The notes beneath the pieces are model-generated. The model made no database searches and was not told where the DNA came from. It saw nothing but the letters and a program-made list of their open reading frames with translations. DNA of 39,299 bases, from NCBI GenBank assembly GCA_051867655.1, contig JBJDYV010000061.1, positions 1 through 39,299 on the forward strand. The letters are read 5' to 3'. The position numbers and the translations under genes are program-made. Position 1 is the stretch's first letter, and each line of letters begins with the position of its first letter. Positions 16,829 through 24,501 of this stretch are shown here, piece after piece. Source of the DNA: JAJPXI01 sp051867655 (GTDB lineage: Bacteria > Bacillota > Clostridia > Oscillospirales > Oscillospiraceae).

Positions 16829-16857
16829 AGCCTAACAAACCCGCAGAACTTTTTCAA
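16829..16857 (-). promoter_or_regulatory. Candidate promoter of the sensor kinase operon
   Basis: On the minus strand, TTGAAA (16852-16857) and TAGGCT (16829-16834) are separated by 17 bases. The predicted start of transcription near 16822 supports the TTG codon at 16798 as translation start. Confidence 0.45.
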
Positions 16858-16913
16858 GCGATTCTGTGCATTTTGCCCACCGTCACGAAGGAATTGTCCA
16901 GAAATCTAAAGAG

Positions 16914-16956
16914 CAAAGTCTGATTTTTAAAAATATTGATTTTTTGCAAAAAGGAA
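16914..16956 (+). promoter_or_regulatory. Upstream motifs before the rhaD remnant
   Basis: CAAAGTCTG plus a T run (16914-16928) and ATTGATTTTTTGCAAAAAGG (16935-16954) parallel the two motifs before the importer operon. A possible -10 box TACAAT lies further downstream near 17020. The stretch 16858-17108 holds no gene, only this regulatory sequence for both directions. Confidence 0.4.
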
Positions 16957-17108
16957 AACAACGCAGGGCCTTTTCGCTTTTCTCCACCTTTTTCTCGTCC
17001 TTTTTCCGGTCTCCTGATACAATGAATTTGAAAACGGCGTTTCAAATGCTGAAATCCTGAAATTGAGAAATATGAAGCCGACATGCTTTCCAAGAGAGGT
17101 TGATCAAC

Positions 17109-17309
17109 ATGAAAGATATTCTGACCGCTCCCTTTGTGGAGGAAATGAAAAAGACCACAGCCAATATGTACCGCCTTGGCTGGGACGAGCGCAACAGCAG
17201 CAACATCAGCTGCCTGCTAGATAAGGCGGAGGTGGCTGAATACCTAGACCTGGATCACGTCATCCGCACCATTCCCACCGGCTTTGACGCCGCAGCCCTG
17301 ACCGGCAGG
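17109..17309 (+). pseudogene. rhaD: 5' remnant of rhamnulose-1-phosphate aldolase
   Basis: The first 67 codons read as the N-terminus of a class II aldolase of the RhaD type (MKDILTAPFVEEMKKTTANM, then YRLGWDERN and VIRTIPTGFDAAALTGR). The reading frame then passes into unrelated sequence at about 17309 and soon stops. The metal-binding and catalytic parts of the enzyme are absent, so this is a dead fragment. It retains a ribosome binding site (GAGAGG) and an upstream region that shares motifs with the importer operon. This suggests it once belonged to the same sugar regulon. The fragment is joined to a second gene remnant, indicating a deletion. Confidence 0.85.
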
Positions 17310-17570
17310 AGCCCATTCAGTGGGATGTGGACAGCCTGGACGGAAGGAACTTCCCGCCAATGAGATCACCCAGCGAGCGACCAGTAAGGTACAGCCCGGC
17401 TCCATTGTTCTGTTCCACAACGCCGCCCTGCACACCCCGGAGGCCCTGCCCAGCATCATCGAGACACTGCTGCAGGAGGGCTACTCCTTCGTTCCCATCC
17501 TCAGCTTCTGCTGAATTGCGAGTACACCATCGACCACACCGGCCGCCAGTGCCCGGCGGATGCGCAATGA
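17310..17570 (+). pseudogene. 3' remnant of a polysaccharide deacetylase gene
   Basis: Directly after the rhaD fragment the sequence encodes the end of a polysaccharide deacetylase (EPIQWDVDSLDGRNFP, then SKVQPGSIVLFHNAALHTPE). It is broken by two frame changes, one near 17358 and one near 17505. After the second, the usual C-terminus continues as CEYTIDHTGRQCPADAQ with a stop at 17568-17570. The N-terminal catalytic part with the metal-binding aspartate and histidines is missing. Two genes have therefore been fused by loss of the DNA between them, and the product has decayed. Confidence 0.8.
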
Positions 17571-17585
17571 AGACCTCGTCCCGCG

Positions 17586-18386
17586 TCAGTACAGATCTCC
17601 GCGCCGTGCGGAACGGATGGGAAGCTGTCGGCGAATCGCCTGATTCCGGGCAAAGTCGATTTCCGCAGTCAGGATCTCCTCCCCCAAACCGGCCCGTGCC
17701 AGAACGGTGCCCCACGGGTCTACCAAGATCGAGTTTGCATAGGAGACATACTCCTCATCCTCATTGCGGGCGGGTGCGGTGCCCAGAGTAAAGATCTGGT
17801 TATCCACCGCCCGCTGCCGGAACAACAGTTTCCAATGGGCCGGACCGGTGGTCATGTTGAACGCCGCGGGGACGATGATCAACTGTGCCCCCCGGTCAGC
17901 CATAACCTTTGCCAGCTCCTGAAAGCGGAAATCGAAACAGATGCACAGGCCAATTTTTCCGAATTCTGTGTCAAATACAGTGACCTGATCGCCCGGACTG
18001 AGCACTGCCGATTCCTGAAACTTCTGTCCGCCCTCCACATCAATGTCGAACAGGTGGACCTTCCGGTGCTTCGCGATCTGCCGTCCCTCCCGGTCAAACA
18101 CATAGGAGGTGTTGTAGACCTTTCCCCCGGAAAGCTCAGGCATGGAGCCGCCCACCAGATAGATCTGAAGCTCCCGGGCGGTTTGGGACAGCGCCGTCCA
18201 GACCTCCCCACCTTCTTCCTCGCCGTAAGCGCGGAAGAAACGGTTGGCGCAAAGGCAGCAGAACATCTCCAGCAGCACGGCCAAATCGATCCCACCCCGG
18301 GCCGCTTCCCGCAGCAGTTCCCGGGCATGGGTCAGATTTTTCTGTTTGTCGTGTACCACGTTCATCTGAATCATCGCAAGACGCAT
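17586..18386 (-). CDS. Nitrilase-superfamily amidase (Nit2/omega-amidase-like)
   Basis: This is a cytoplasmic carbon-nitrogen hydrolase of 266 residues. The catalytic triad is present: E40 (AVLLEMF), K109 (HRKVHLFDID) and C150 in LCICFDFRFQELA, which matches the CYDxRFPE motif of Nit2-type enzymes. A second glutamate follows in KFQESAVLSPGD. The family hydrolyses small amides such as alpha-keto acid amides or deaminated glutathione. The ATG at 18386 is preferred over 18389 because GGGA is 5 bases upstream. It begins about 20 bases after the stop of hsdR and may be read from the restriction operon, although no functional link is evident. The exact substrate is not assignable. Confidence 0.85.
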   Translation of the reverse strand: MRLAMIQMNVVHDKQKNLTHARELLREAARGGIDLAVLLEMFCCLCANRFFRAYGEEEGGEVWTALSQTARELQIYLVGGSMPELSGGKVYNTSYVFDREGRQIAKHRKVHLFDIDVEGGQKFQESAVLSPGDQVTVFDTEFGKIGLCICFDFRFQELAKVMADRGAQLIIVPAAFNMTTGPAHWKLLFRQRAVDNQIFTLGTAPARNEDEEYVSYANSILVDPWGTVLARAGLGEEILTAEIDFARNQAIRRQLPIRSARRGDLY

Positions 18387-18407
18387 CATGTTCCCAATTT
18401 CAAATCT

Positions 18408-21400
18408 TCAGGCCACAGCGTTCGCGTTGACCTGGTCAATGATTTTGCGGATGCCCGCCCAGACAGACAGGTCTGTAAAGACCTCCACCACGCTGCCCTT
18501 GTCGGTGAACGGAGATTCCTGCAAAACAGACAGGTCCTTCATCAGGCCGTTATGGACGATGTACTCCACGATCTGGTTCACAAAGTAGATCTGCCGGCTG
18601 TCCAGATTCGTGTCATCGAGATACTCCGCAAATGCCTCCTTGGCGGCATTCATGTCCAGCCCGACGATCTCGCGGACGAACTCGCCCAGGGGCTTCGCGC
18701 CGACCTCCGCTTCATAGTCCTCCTTTGTGCCGACTTCGCTCCAAAGGATCTTCTCCAGCGCGGACACATCATCATGAGTCAGCGGCACGTTGCTTTTCAG
18801 CTTGGCGATGACCGCCTGATCCTGATGCTGACGGATATAAAACTCCGCCTTGGCCTTGTAGTTCTTCAGATCGTCGTTTTCCAGTTCGGACTCGTTCCAC
18901 TCCATGGACAGGATCTCATCGTCGAAATTGGTGTCGTAGGTCGCTCTCTCGTTCGGGATGTACTTGATCAGATCACGCAGGCTCTTGCGGATGTGTTCAA
19001 ACTCGTTGATCCCCGCGTTGTCCAGGTAGCCGGTGTGCAGGATCTGATCAATCAGCTCCGCCTGCACCATGATCTCCGGGATGTTGGCCACGCCTGCAAT
19101 GCCGCTGACCTTCCGGAGCAGGTCCTTGCGCGCACGGCTGTACTTCTTCCCGGCCAGAAAGGCCAATTCAATGCCGTACATCAGGGCGTCAAAGCGCATG
19201 GCTTTGGGGTCGTCCTGGTCAGGTGTGATCAGCGGGGCCAGTTCGTCGGCCATCCGCAGGGTGTCTTCGTAGCTGAGGGCGGCATAGTTGTCGGGATTGG
19301 CGTACAGCTCCACATATTTCAGGTGCTGCCGGACCGCGAAGTTTTCCTTGTTCAGTTCCCGGACCTTGCGGACCATGTCATCCACCAGCGACTGGCGAAA
19401 CTCCATCAACTCCGGGGTCTGATAGGCCAGATCCTGCAGCTTGAAGGCCATCTGCGCCTTCAGGTTGAAGATCGCGCCCTGCAGCGCCATTTGATTGGCG
19501 GTCGCCTTGCCCTTGTTCATGCGGAAAAACTCGAAGTTCCCGCAGAAATCGAAAATGTAGAATTTCTCCTTGTCCGCGCCGTCCAGCAGGCCGGGGCAGA
19601 GCCGGGTACCGCGGCCGATCATCTGCCAGAACTTGGCCTTGCTCATGACCTTTTTGAAAAACACCAGGTTGAGCACCTCCGGCACGTCGATGCCGGTGTC
19701 CAGCATGTCCACCGAGATGGCGATCTGCGGCAGCTTCCCGGCGTCGGAGAACTCGTCGATGGCGCTCTGGGCGTAGTTGATGCGGTTGTCGATGACCTTG
19801 GCATAGCCGTTCAGATGGGGGTACTCTTTCCCGAACACCTCGTAGATCTTCTCCGCGTGGTTGTGATTCTTGGCAAAGATGATGGTCTTGCCGATCTTCT
19901 CGCCGTAGTCCACCCGCAGGCCGTGGCTCATGAGCACATGGAGCACCTCGCGGATGGTGTCCTCGTTGAAGATCCACTCGTTCAGGGCGGACGAGCTGAT
20001 GCGGTCGGGCATATCGCCGTCCTGGCTGAAGGTCTCCTCATAGGCCGCTTTGTCTTCCTCGGAAAGGTCGTCGTAGACGATGCCCTGCTCGATGAACTTC
20101 AGCTTGGTCTCCACCGACAGGAAATCCACCAGGAAGCCGTCCTTCACCGCCTGGGCCAGCTCGTAGCCGTAGGTGGGCACGCCGCTCTCCAGCTCGAAGA
20201 TCTCATAGGTATTCTTGTCGATCTCATCCTTGGGCGTGGCGGTCAGGCCCACCAGGGGCGCGTCGAAATAGTGGAAGATCTCCCGGTACTTGTTGTAGAT
20301 GGAGCGGTGGGCCTCGTCGCAGATGACCAGGTCGAAGTGGCCACAGGTGAACAGCTTGCCCTGCTCGTCCTTCACCGCGTCAATGCAGTTCATCATGGTC
20401 TGGTAGGTGGAAAAGACGCAGTGGGCGGTGTAGTTGTCCTTCTCCTCGCATAGGTTGGTCACCGACAGGTCGGGCAGGCAGTTCACAAAGCTGCGCTTGG
20501 CCTGGGTGACCAGGCTGTTGCGGTCGGCCAGAAACAGGATGTTCTTGACCCACCCACGGCGCAGCAGCACGTCGCACAGGGCGATGACCGTGCGGGTCTT
20601 GCCGGAGCCGGTGGCCATGACCAGCAGGGCCTTGCGGCGGTTTTTGCGGTCAAAGCTGTCGCAGACGGCCTTGATGGCCCCCTCCTGGTAATAACGCCCG
20701 GCGATGTCTTTGTTGATCACCACATGGGCAAGGCTGGTCCGCAGGGTTTGCAGGTTGAACCACTTTTCCAGATCCCGCTTGGAGTAGACCGTGGCCACCT
20801 TGCGCTCGGGATATTGGTTGTCCACGATGCGGGTCTCAAAGCCGTTGGACAGGAACACCACCGGGCGGCGGCCGTATGCCCGCTCCAGGATGTCGGCGTA
20901 CAGCTTGGCCTGATGGCGGCCCACAGAGACGTCCTTACAGGTGCGCTTGGCCTCCAGCACCGCCAGGGGGCGGCCGTCGTCGCCATAGAGTACATAATCG
21001 GCAAAGCCCAGTTCGCTCTTGTTGGGCATGCCGGGCAGCTCCACTTCGTTGAGCCAGTCCTTCCCCTCTGTCCAGCCCGCGTCCAGGAGCATGGCGTCGA
21101 TGTAGATCTTGCGGGTCTCGTACTCGGACAGCTCCAGCGGCTTGGGCACATAGGTCTGCTGCTGTTCGGCCCGGCGGGCGGTCAGTTCTGCTTTCAGGGC
21201 CTCGTTTTCCGCCAGCAGCCGCTCGAAGTCCAAAGATGCGGTCGGCTCCGCCACCGGCCCGGACTGCTTGTCCAGCAGAGTGGGGTCAAATTTCCCCTCG
21301 GTGTAGTCCTTGCCGTAGCAGTAGGCCACAAAGTCCAGAAAATAATAGAGGTTTTCCAGACACAGAGCCGCCTGCTCCCGGGTGATCTTTTTGCCGGAGT

Positions 21401-21689
21401 GGGCGGCGGTGTTGCCCAGCTTGCGGATCAGGTCCATGCGCCGCCAGACGTCCACGCCCACGATCTCCCGAAAGTCCTCACTGCCCATGAGACTGGCCAG
21501 CGTCTCGTCATAGGGGCGCTTCAGGGCGTCGTCCACCGAGTACATCCACTTGACGGCAAACTCCATACACCGCCGGCAGTTCAGAACACACGCCGCCGGG
21601 TCGATATGTAGGATTTTTTCTGCGGACACCGCCACCCCGGAAAAGGCGTCAAACTGCGGGTCGGAGGTCAGAAAATCGAAGTTGGTCAT
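18408..21689 (-). CDS. hsdR: Type I restriction enzyme R subunit
   Basis: This is the motor and nuclease subunit of the type I restriction complex, 1093 residues. Residues 1-130 resemble the DUF4145 domain seen in many HsdR proteins. A PD-(D/E)xK nuclease follows with D231 and E246-A-K248 (LGFADYVLYG, LAVLEAKRT). The SF2 helicase core has Walker A ATGSGKT (359-365), the DEAH box at 458-461, SAT-like LTATP and motif VI QMIGRGTR. The C-terminal part resembles the EcoEI-type C-terminal region. The ATG at 21689 has GAGGTGG upstream; a GTG three codons earlier overlaps that site. It is the last restriction gene of the operon and is separated from hsdS by two accessory genes. Confidence 0.94.
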   Translation of the reverse strand: MTNFDFLTSDPQFDAFSGVAVSAEKILHIDPAACVLNCRRCMEFAVKWMYSVDDALKRPYDETLASLMGSEDFREIVGVDVWRRMDLIRKLGNTAAHSGKKITREQAALCLENLYYFLDFVAYCYGKDYTEGKFDPTLLDKQSGPVAEPTASLDFERLLAENEALKAELTARRAEQQQTYVPKPLELSEYETRKIYIDAMLLDAGWTEGKDWLNEVELPGMPNKSELGFADYVLYGDDGRPLAVLEAKRTCKDVSVGRHQAKLYADILERAYGRRPVVFLSNGFETRIVDNQYPERKVATVYSKRDLEKWFNLQTLRTSLAHVVINKDIAGRYYQEGAIKAVCDSFDRKNRRKALLVMATGSGKTRTVIALCDVLLRRGWVKNILFLADRNSLVTQAKRSFVNCLPDLSVTNLCEEKDNYTAHCVFSTYQTMMNCIDAVKDEQGKLFTCGHFDLVICDEAHRSIYNKYREIFHYFDAPLVGLTATPKDEIDKNTYEIFELESGVPTYGYELAQAVKDGFLVDFLSVETKLKFIEQGIVYDDLSEEDKAAYEETFSQDGDMPDRISSSALNEWIFNEDTIREVLHVLMSHGLRVDYGEKIGKTIIFAKNHNHAEKIYEVFGKEYPHLNGYAKVIDNRINYAQSAIDEFSDAGKLPQIAISVDMLDTGIDVPEVLNLVFFKKVMSKAKFWQMIGRGTRLCPGLLDGADKEKFYIFDFCGNFEFFRMNKGKATANQMALQGAIFNLKAQMAFKLQDLAYQTPELMEFRQSLVDDMVRKVRELNKENFAVRQHLKYVELYANPDNYAALSYEDTLRMADELAPLITPDQDDPKAMRFDALMYGIELAFLAGKKYSRARKDLLRKVSGIAGVANIPEIMVQAELIDQILHTGYLDNAGINEFEHIRKSLRDLIKYIPNERATYDTNFDDEILSMEWNESELENDDLKNYKAKAEFYIRQHQDQAVIAKLKSNVPLTHDDVSALEKILWSEVGTKEDYEAEVGAKPLGEFVREIVGLDMNAAKEAFAEYLDDTNLDSRQIYFVNQIVEYIVHNGLMKDLSVLQESPFTDKGSVVEVFTDLSVWAGIRKIIDQVNANAVA

Positions 21690-21728
21690 AGGAACCACCT
21701 CAAATTCATATACTTATAAATCTCCTAT

Positions 21729-22970
21729 TTAGTTGCCCATTACATCTGAAAGATTTAATAAACCCGTTTTACTGCAAAAAGCATCAATACATTGATCTGA
21801 TGATACATTGCCAGTATTAAATTCCTCCAAGAGTCGTAAGAGCGTGTATGTTTCAACTATCAAGCAGCCATTTCTTTTTGCCAAACGGATTTGATTCTCA
21901 TGAACAGGTTCCCGAACACTAGGATCCTGTTTTCGTAGAGGGTTTACTATCAATATCTGGTGAATCTTATCGGCATCAGCATCCGGATGATCATCCAAAT
22001 AACCATGATAATGGGTATCTATTTGCGAAATGTTTTCGCTCCTTACGTTTGAAGTAATTCCTTTAATTTCACCAATAAATATATAATTATCAGTTTCAAT
22101 TAGAAAATCTTCTTTTCCCTCATCTACAAAGTCAGATAAATCACATTTGAGTAATTGTTCCAGTATATTAAAAACCACCTTAACCAGTTCATCACCATTA
22201 GTATAAAGAATAGATTTATATCGGCTATTCTTTGCCAACTGTGTATTGGCCTCATCTATTTTCCTTTCGGCATTTTTTATTTCGTCTCTGCTTATATTAA
22301 TTATTTCGTGTTGTTTACAATCATCACCAAATACAATATTCGAAAACCACTCAGGCGCTTCTTCTGCTTTGTTTCCAAAGAGATATAGCAAAAAATGCAA
22401 TAAACTTTCTTGTGAATTGGATATTTTGAGAGTTGTCGCATATATGTCGTTCGTTGTTAGTTTAATTGTAGTTGTTTTTTCACTAGAATTTGACTTTGTC
22501 AGACATGGAGCAGATGTATCAAAATAAAAATCTGCTTCATATGTTTTGGAACAAATGGTTGTTCGGGTGTTTTCATATATCAACGCTGTTCCTTTTGAGC
22601 CGCTGGGTAGAATCTTTAAAATGACATGTTGATAAATGGCCAGAATTTGGTCTTTAAGTAAAATATTGTTCCAGTATTTTACTCCTCCTTGTTCAATGTG
22701 AGCATGGTAATAGAAATGTACATTTTGCGGCATTACATAAACAATCTTTGATTTTAGTTTTCTATCAACCATTGTTTTTATACTGTTGAAATCATTTTGC
22801 GAATCGATACAGATATAACTATCCTGTTTGTTTCTCCAAAGATCATCAGACGATAAATCAATTACATTAACATCAAATTCATCCAAGGATCTCGGTGCAT
22901 CCATAGGAGAAACAACAATTTGAGGATAGTCCTTACTTTTAAAATTTTTCCCAATAAGTTGTACTTTCAT
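21729..22970 (-). CDS. Uncharacterised protein with C-terminal PD-(D/E)xK-like domain
   Basis: I do not recognise the first 220 residues. From about 225 there is a charged helix (ISRDEIKNAERKIDEANTQL) leading into YKSILYTNGDELVKVVFNIL, then EDFLIETDNYIFIGEIKG. This gives the layout of a restriction-endonuclease-like fold with E261, D288 and E301-I-K303 as candidate active-site residues. The gene is strikingly AT-rich beside its GC-rich neighbours hsdR and hsdM, a sign of separate acquisition. It lies between the small membrane protein gene and hsdR in the same orientation, with GGGGTGAG before the ATG. A role in defence or in modulating the restriction system is inferred only from context and fold. 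Confidence 0.75.
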   Translation of the reverse strand: MKVQLIGKNFKSKDYPQIVVSPMDAPRSLDEFDVNVIDLSSDDLWRNKQDSYICIDSQNDFNSIKTMVDRKLKSKIVYVMPQNVHFYYHAHIEQGGVKYWNNILLKDQILAIYQHVILKILPSGSKGTALIYENTRTTICSKTYEADFYFDTSAPCLTKSNSSEKTTTIKLTTNDIYATTLKISNSQESLLHFLLYLFGNKAEEAPEWFSNIVFGDDCKQHEIINISRDEIKNAERKIDEANTQLAKNSRYKSILYTNGDELVKVVFNILEQLLKCDLSDFVDEGKEDFLIETDNYIFIGEIKGITSNVRSENISQIDTHYHGYLDDHPDADADKIHQILIVNPLRKQDPSVREPVHENQIRLAKRNGCLIVETYTLLRLLEEFNTGNVSSDQCIDAFCSKTGLLNLSDVMGN

Positions 22971-23085
22971 TATCTCACCCCGATCAAAAGATTTCTAAAT
23001 CAATGTACGTTTGCTCATTTTGATACCAAAGTATAATTATTCTTTACTTTTTCACCTACAATAAGGAGACATTTCCAATCCAACC

Positions 23086-23388
23086 TTATTTAAATTGAGC
23101 TACCACTGGAATTTCGCCATTTTGTAGCTGTAAAACCAAATCCCTAACAACTGCCTCCATTTCCGCTTGTGTCGTTTCTTTTGACAACCTTATCACCGCA
23201 TAGCTATCCATGCCATTATTAATTATTTGAGCATGTTGGACACTTGCACCGTTGTTAGCATGTATGCTGTTCTTAATTTTTTTAGCGTCACTAATATTCT
23301 TTCCTCCAATAATACCAACAACTATACCTATAAGTCCAACGGCCGAACCAACAATTCCGACAATTGTATTTAGTGTTGTAGGATCCAT
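23086..23388 (-). CDS. Small single-span membrane protein in the restriction operon
   Basis: This 100-residue protein has one hydrophobic segment (about 8-29, rich in Gly, Ile and Val). It is followed by a basic stretch, an Asn/Gly-rich turn region (NNGASVQHAQIINNG, 45-59) and a C-terminal amphipathic helix (AEMEAVVRDLVLQLQNGEIP). GAGGTG lies 8 bases before the ATG and the gene starts 13 bases after the hsdS stop, so it is co-transcribed. I do not recognise the family. Position in a defence operon is the only hint of function. Confidence 0.65.
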   Translation of the reverse strand: MDPTTLNTIVGIVGSAVGLIGIVVGIIGGKNISDAKKIKNSIHANNGASVQHAQIINNGMDSYAVIRLSKETTQAEMEAVVRDLVLQLQNGEIPVVAQFK

Positions 23389-23400
23389 ATTCTAATCACC

Positions 23401-24501
23401 TCACCCGAAGTATTGTTGCATCAACGCTTTTTTGAGCGTTTCGAGTTTTTCGAGTCCCTGCTGGATTGTCAATTTTGATTTGTCGGTCTGTTTGACGAAC
23501 TCAACAAACGCATTTTGCTTGTCCATTGGTGGAACCATAAGGCGCAACGAATTGATAGAATTGAAATTCAGTCCCGCCTTTACTGCGCTTTGGTTCTTTG
23601 ATTCAAACTGCTCTTTTCCTGCGGGGCTTTCCATAAAGTAGGCAACATACAAGGGATTAAGGCCCTCTTTATTAAGTCGAATACAGGTAAGATGCTGATT
23701 GATGTATGCACCATGCTCTGCTATTTCTTTCGTAACAACACCTGTTCGCCCCAAATCTGCCGTAATGCTAATAAGTAAGTCGCCTTCCTGCACCTTAGTG
23801 CGTTTTGCTTCAGCATTATCAGGTGCATTGACGGGTTGCATATTATCAACCGAAATATGGCAATCTTTTACATTCTTAATTGTGATAAACCACTCAGGAC
23901 CGTCATCTGAACAATATTGTGCCCACCCACGAGAACCAGAGGTAAGAAAATCAATGTATTCCGAAAGCTGGTGAATAGGATAATTCTTAGGATTGATTTT
24001 GGGGTCACCAAAGAGTTCGACAAATCGGGATTTGACCAGCTCGTCCAGTTTGGTAAGCTGCTGCTTCTGCAGGGCAATTAGAGTATCAATCTTGCTCAGA
24101 ACAGTTACCGTATTTTGTTGGGTCTGACTATCAGGAAGCGGAATTTGTGCCTCTGTCAAATTTTCTAATTTAATATATTTGATAACTCCACCAATAGATT
24201 GCTCCCTCAAAGTTTCTACATATTTATCAAGAAAGCAATATAGATACGGAACAGAGAGGACGCTCTTATTTTTACTTTCTATAATATAAGTTCTCTGATA
24301 AGCATCAAACTTTCCAAAATAATACTTTACGTTCAAGTCTCCATTCCCGGCAACTAACACACATTCGCAATCGTAGCTATATGTATCTATCCTCAAGGGA
24401 GCAACCGAACAAGTAAAGAAAGGAAACTGTCCATCAGGTGACGCTGCGTTGGCATCAAGTTTTCCAGTCTTTATGCTAACATAGTCTCCCAATCTCGCCA
24501 T
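23401..24501 (-). CDS. hsdS: Type I restriction-modification specificity subunit
   Basis: This is the DNA recognition subunit, 366 residues, with two target-recognition domains. Each is followed by a conserved spacer helix (TVTVLSKIDTLIALQKQQL near 130-150 and KSKLTIQQGLEKLETLKKAL at the end). The second recognition domain begins around VELFGDPKINPKNYPIHQL. The ATG at 24501 overlaps the hsdM stop as TGATG, giving translational coupling. The gene is more AT-rich than hsdM, which is common for recognition domains that are exchanged by recombination. The target sequence cannot be predicted from the text. Confidence 0.93.
   Translation of the reverse strand: MARLGDYVSIKTGKLDANAASPDGQFPFFTCSVAPLRIDTYSYDCECVLVAGNGDLNVKYYFGKFDAYQRTYIIESKNKSVLSVPYLYCFLDKYVETLREQSIGGVIKYIKLENLTEAQIPLPDSQTQQNTVTVLSKIDTLIALQKQQLTKLDELVKSRFVELFGDPKINPKNYPIHQLSEYIDFLTSGSRGWAQYCSDDGPEWFITIKNVKDCHISVDNMQPVNAPDNAEAKRTKVQEGDLLISITADLGRTGVVTKEIAEHGAYINQHLTCIRLNKEGLNPLYVAYFMESPAGKEQFESKNQSAVKAGLNFNSINSLRLMVPPMDKQNAFVEFVKQTDKSKLTIQQGLEKLETLKKALMQQYFG

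Noticed and set aside
17835..20453. Very long plus-strand frame opposite hsdR
   Set aside because: It mirrors the codon structure of hsdR on the other strand, carries no recognisable motif and lacks a ribosome binding site.
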